The translations under genes and the position numbers were made by a program. The notes below the pieces were generated by a model. The model saw only the letters and a list, made by a program, of their open reading frames with translations, made no database searches and was not told where the DNA came from. Positions 59,531 through 64,000 of a DNA stretch of 64,000 nt are shown one piece after another; position 1 is the first letter of the stretch, and every line of letters begins with the position of its first letter. Origin of the DNA: Pogona vitticeps (taxonomy: Eukaryota > Chordata > Lepidosauria > Squamata > Agamidae); assembly GCF_051106095.1 (NCBI RefSeq), contig NC_135783.1, positions 184,528,947 through 184,592,946 on the forward strand. The letters are read 5' to 3'.

Positions 59531-60393
59531 TCTGTAGTTCCCTCATTAGGTGGAACAACCTCTATACATATATAAATCTGTGACCGCACCAGTGTCAGGA
59601 TTGTGGTTGTGCTGCTCCCTTTCTTATTCTCAATGAATGCATGGGGGGTGTAGACACCTCTGTTGCTGCGGGACTCATGCACATTCACATGGCACCCCTG
59701 TGCATTGGAGACTCCTAGTTATCTCGGCCTTACTGTTTGCGTGTCAGAAATTGGTCTATGTCACTGAATATTGCTCCACTACCAATTGAGCCCCTCCCCA
59801 CAACCCTTTTTAGCCCTCGTGGGAAGTAAGATTTAAGTTGGAGGAAATGATGTGAGGGAGATTTTGATTTCCCCTCCCCATGTACGGGTGAGCTGACTTG
59901 GACCAGGAAGGACCCACACTCTTGTTTCCAAATTAGAAAGAAACCTTCAACTCCATGCTCTACATTTGACATATGTAGTTTAACCTTCTGACATCTTGCT
60001 GGGAACTTTCAGTTCAGGTTCAGTTGTCTCCTGTACAAAATCTGCAGTGAGTAGGAATGTGCATGGTGAAAATTTTTGTTTTATATTATTTAAGAGTGAT
60101 GTCTCTTTTGTTTGTGTTTTGGAGTGGGTGGGGATTTTTTGTATGTGCCAGTCCTTTCATTTTATGCAAAAAGGCCAAACCTCTTTCTTATTTACCATCT
60201 GTGCTTCCCCATCTGTCAGATCTGCTTTGATTTGGATTCTTGCATTGAGCAGGGGGCTGGACTCAATGATGTTATAGGACCCTTCTAACTCAGTTATATG
60301 AGTATGATTTGTGTTTCCTGGCACTCTAAAAGCCTTAAAAAAAACCCAGAGAACTAATCCAAAACGGTAGAGGCAGGGCAACGGAAAATGAAT

Positions 60394-61200
60394 CTATTCC
60401 AAGCCAGGCAGCCGTAGATGAGAGAGCAAAATCATCATGAGAACAAGAGAGCTGTGACCAAAGTTGTGCTCAACCAACAACAAGCACCCACACAGCCCAG
60501 TGGAACACTCACAGTCACAAAGTCTGCCACCTTGCCTACAAAAAGTTACAAAAAAGCCCCCATGAAAACATGCACCTTTCATTGGATAGGTACACAGAAA
60601 ATTAACCAAATAACAACTTGGAAAAAATCAGTCAAACAGGGAAAGTGCATTCCCCCCCAGAAGAAAATACACGTATCCACGCCTTGCCACCTCTCCCAAG
60701 AACCAAGAAAAGCAAGTAAAGGCAGAAAGTAGAAACAAAACTTCCCACAAAAACTACTAAAATGGAATATGTGGTAGTTTCTCTCCCTTTATCACTTCTT
60801 ACCTTTGCTTCTCTTTTTTCAGCCCAGCAGGCAGCAGCAAAAATAATCCAAGAGGGATTCCAAAGGGGGGTGGGAATCTCCAAAATTATGTGAGTGTGTG
60901 TTTGTGTAATCCAAGAAATAGTCCCATGGAGACATGCTGGTACAGAGAAGCTGTCTGGCAGCAGCAAAAATAATCCAAAGAAATTGATAGAACTCAAAAT
61001 AAAGGAAAGGATCTGTGATGGACACCAGGCAGGAAGGCAACAATCCAAGTGTGAAGGTACTAGGAGCTCAGCACATGGTGATCCAACCCAGAAGGAGCAA
61101 CTGAAGCAAAAAGCACTCCTCACTGAGTCCCAGCTCTTGGACACATTCAAAATTCTTATCCTCCCCCCCCCCCCCAAGATATTGTGATTGGCTCTAACAG
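60394..61200. other. Unassigned segment with a 21-base direct repeat
   Basis: The sequence GGCAGCAGCAAAAATAATCC plus one base occurs at 60830-60850 and again at 60957-60977. A C-run lies near 61162-61175. I see no open frame of quality and no recognised family; an old LTR-type leader is possible but unsupported. Confidence 0.3.
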
Positions 61201-61379
61201 TCCTTGCAAAGCTATTGGGTGAAAAAAATGTTCAGGCAATGTGAAAGACAATACAAGGTGAAAGAGCTCTGAAAGGTTACTGTTTTCTGAAGGAAATTCA
61301 TTTTTCTCTAACAGTATCCTTAGCTCTGCTTGTTAACAACTGCTTGTCTATGGTTTTATTATATTAGTTATTTAACTAT

Positions 61380-61495
61380 GTGTTTTATTGTGAACTGCCC
61401 AGAGTAGTGCTGCAGCAGTAATGGGAGCGGTGTATTAAATTCAAACAAACAAACAAAAAACAACAAATAAAGAAATAAAGAAATGAATAATGTCC
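61380..61495 (+). mobile_element. LINE 3' tail fragment
   Basis: GTGAACTGCCCAGAGTAGTG followed by GGGAGCGGTGTATTAAATTC and an A-rich CAAACAAACAAA tail matches reptilian L2/CR1-type 3' ends. A similar tail is at 63125-63190. Confidence 0.45.
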
Positions 61496-62059
61496 ACTGC
61501 TCTAGACGTCTGAACGGTCTGCTCTTTCCCTTTAACTTTCTCTATCTCATTTTTTTTGAGAAGTATTCCTTTAAAAGAAAATAAATCTTACTGTGTTATA
61601 CTTTTACCTATTTTGAATGAAGTGTGATTTGTGCTTCAGCATGTTGAGAGCTACAATTCTTTAGAACGACAACACCTTGTAACATGGAATCAAAGGTCAG
61701 TTGCAAGCAATGTGCAGCTTATGTGTGACTTAAGGTAAGCAGCAACCCTAGCAATTGTAAGGGTTAACAATCCATGCCCATTCTGACAGCAAGATAAATG
61801 CCTCAAAAAGCATATTCGCAGATTCTGATTTTTGCCACAGCAACTGTATTGACTGGCTTGCAAGCACACTGAAATGCCCGTTTGACTTTTGTACTGCCCA
61901 TCTGGCTGTCAGAGCCACTCGCCATGGTTTATAACTCGAAAACAAATAATAATATAAAAAACAATAAACATAATAACAATAAAAATAGAAATTAAACATC
62001 AAGTGAGCATAAGCAAGATACCAAAACTAGGAAAAATTACGACAATTTAAAGGCAAGAT

Positions 62060-62260
62060 GGTGGAATGGATAGTATAAAACGCCAGAACAGCTATCGTGT
62101 TAACGATGTTCTAGACTCTGGGAAGGCCCGCTCGAAAAGCCGTGTTTTCAGTGATCGGTCAAAGCTTCCCAGTGAAGGGGCCAGGTGAGTTTGAGGCAGG
62201 AGACTGTCCCAAAGGTGAGGAGCAATTGCTAAGAAGGCCCAGCTTTTGGTCATCTCTGGC
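62060..62260 (-). mobile_element. L2-like LINE ORF2 C-terminal fragment
   Basis: The minus strand translates to KSWAFLAIAPHLWDSLLPQ then LAPSLGSFDRSLKTRLFERA, the carboxy-terminal pattern of L2/CR1-group ORF2. Confidence 0.5.
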
Positions 62261-63124
62261 CAGGCCTCTCTCGAGATCAGTGCTCTCAGCCAATGCCCAT
62301 GTGCATCTGATCCCATCCGCTGGCCCTCTTACTGCACATTTGGCTACTCCATGCCTAGCAGCATCCCTTGTACTTCCTGTCCATGGAAAACGAATATCTG
62401 TGCTCTCACCCTGCCCCTTACCCTGCAACACATAGGATGCTGCTTTGCAGGTCTTCTGCCTGTGCGTGTAAAGGTGCTTGGCACTCTGTGGACCAAACCA
62501 TTCCCCATAGTAAAGGTGAGTTGTATTTCCCCATTTGGGGACCATAATTTCTTAAATCTCTTTTGCATGTAGATGAATCAGCTTACAGAACTGTTCAGCT
62601 GTGGCCTTCCTTGCTCTCTCTTGCCATATTTGATACTGGATATTGATATTCGCCTCCTATTTATAGCCTAATCTTTCCATCTGGAAATCGCACCAGCCCA
62701 CAATATTGCTTTCTTCTTTCTCCACATACAATAACCACCCCAGATATTAAATACTTAATGCTTCCTCGTATGTTGCTCGTCACACATTTCAGTAAATCAT
62801 TGTCAGCCTGGCCTCCAAAGGGTAGACGGAAATTACTGCTGGAAGCAGAAGTTCTTCTGGGATTTTTATTTTATTTTATTTAATATCAGAGCAATTAAGA
62901 GGAACACATTATTGAGCAGCAGAAAGTACATTGTGTACAAGAAGCACAAGTGGGTGTTTCAATGTCTCAGACGTAAATATTGAACTTCTTTTTATGAACA
63001 ATCAAGACTAGCCCGATATGTGGCAAATGCACATCAGATGAAGGGGATGCATACAAAGTTAAACCTCTTGGCTGTCAAAGTGTTAGAATAAATCATTGTT
63101 TTCAACTTTGAATATTGTCTTTCA

Positions 63125-63190
63125 TTGTTTGTAAGCAGCCTTGAGTCCTTTTCAAGGAGAAAGGCGGGGTACAAATATTTTAAACAAACT
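63125..63190 (+). mobile_element. LINE 3' tail fragment
   Basis: GTAAGCAGCCTTGAGTCC and AAGGCGGGGTACAAATATTT are the standard last bases of several reptilian LINE families. Confidence 0.45.
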
Positions 63191-63574
63191 GTGGCCTCTT
63201 CCCTAAGATTTACTTAAGTCTGCCATCTATCTTTTGGTGGACTAGATCTTTGGAAAAAAAACACTTAAAAGACCTGGTCATATTTTGAAACAGTAATGAT
63301 ACATTAATTAAAGCTAGGCTGAAGAGAGTAAATACCGTTTTAATTTTGCAAACTGGGACGGAAGTACTGATTTGGACTAATATTCAGAAGTGCATCACAA
63401 AGATTAAATTTTATCTCAACAACCTGCTGGCCAAGTTACTCGCTTCACTATGCATAAGAAAGCAAAGTCTTGTAGTACCTTCATAGATTCACAGATTCAT
63501 TGCAGTGTGAACTTTTCCTGGATTATGATCCACAAACTTTTCACTACAAAAGCATCTTGGCAATAAGTAGAATA

Positions 63575-63961
63575 CAGTGGTGCCCTGCATAACGAGCGAT
63601 TTGTTTAACGACAAATCCGCATAGCAATGGTTTTTTTGCGATCGCAAAAGCGATCGCATTGCGATGTTTCTAATGGTAAAACATCGCTTTGCGAAACGCT
63701 TACCAATTTTCGCATAGCGGGTTTTTTTAACAGCAAGAAAATGGCTGCCCGCTGTGTTTTCGCGCCCTTTCCTCGCTTACCAGGCAGAGAAAATGGCAGC
63801 CGCATGGGGGATTTCCGCATAACGGTGAGTTTTTTGCCCATAGGAATGCATTAAACGTGTTTTAATGCGTTCCTATGGGCTTTTTTGCCCCGCAAAGCGA
63901 CGAATCCACATAGCGATGATTTTTTCGGAACGGATTATCGTCGCTATGTGGGGCACCATTG
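63575..63961 (+). mobile_element. Tigger-like MITE, short form
   Basis: Ends CAGTGGTGCCCTGCATAACG and a right end reading GTGGGGCACCATTG are flanked by TA. The core has AAAATGGCTGCCCGC and GAAAATGGCAGCCGC and the donor-like ACGGTGAGTTT shared with the copies at 34289 and 46911. Confidence 0.8.
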
Positions 63962-64000
63962 TAATTAGCTGTTGGTAACTGTCTCTGCCAACCTAGCAGT

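Overview
This is vertebrate nuclear DNA, almost certainly from a squamate reptile (lizard or snake). Three split host genes with consensus GT/AG introns sit in a dense mixture of CR1, L2-like, L1-like and RTE/BovB-like LINEs, tRNA-derived SINEs, a Gmr1-like Ty3/gypsy LTR element, a DIRS-like remnant and many short Tigger-like and hAT-like DNA transposons. The species cannot be fixed from the sequence alone.

The host genes are TYW5 (+, coding exons between 1384 and 11811, first coding exon not found and probably upstream of base 1), C2orf69 (-, two coding exons, 27847 down to 24829) and FTCDNL1 (+, five coding exons, 40129 to 52527). The same three genes are neighbours on human chromosome 2q33, so this is a conserved block. 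TYW5 and C2orf69 are tail to tail. C2orf69 and FTCDNL1 are head to head, each with its own CpG-rich promoter region (about 27.5-28.3 kb and 37.2-37.86 kb). The host proteins are complete wherever their exons are visible: TYW5 has 289 residues from exons 2-8 (315 if exon 1 has the human length), C2orf69 has 381 and FTCDNL1 has 331. The three genes do not form a pathway: TYW5 acts on tRNA-Phe wybutosine, C2orf69 is a mitochondrial protein, and FTCDNL1 is a formiminotransferase-like protein.

Layout: 1-0.3 kb CpG-rich flank; 1.4-11.8 kb TYW5 with several DNA transposons in its introns; 12-21.6 kb intergenic transposon field, including an L1 fragment (12.85-13.9 kb) and a young LTR retrotransposon (15481-20724); 21.6-24.8 kb transposon-poor DNA that is probably largely the C2orf69 3' UTR; 24.8-28.3 kb C2orf69 and its promoter; 28.3-37.2 kb intergenic repeats, including a CR1 split by a later transposon; 37.2-52.5 kb FTCDNL1; 52.5-64 kb gene-free DNA with a DIRS-like remnant, an hAT element with perfect target duplications, SINE and LINE pieces.

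The most interesting observations concern how transposons sit relative to exons. TYW5 exon 5, which carries two of the three iron ligands, is flanked by two approximately 1-kb transposons of one family in opposite orientation, a geometry that favours exon skipping or circular RNA. A 411-bp transposon just after FTCDNL1 exon 3 supplies a splice-donor consensus that would lengthen the exon by exactly 116 codons with the frame open. I found no operon, CRISPR array or clearly novel multi-gene system.
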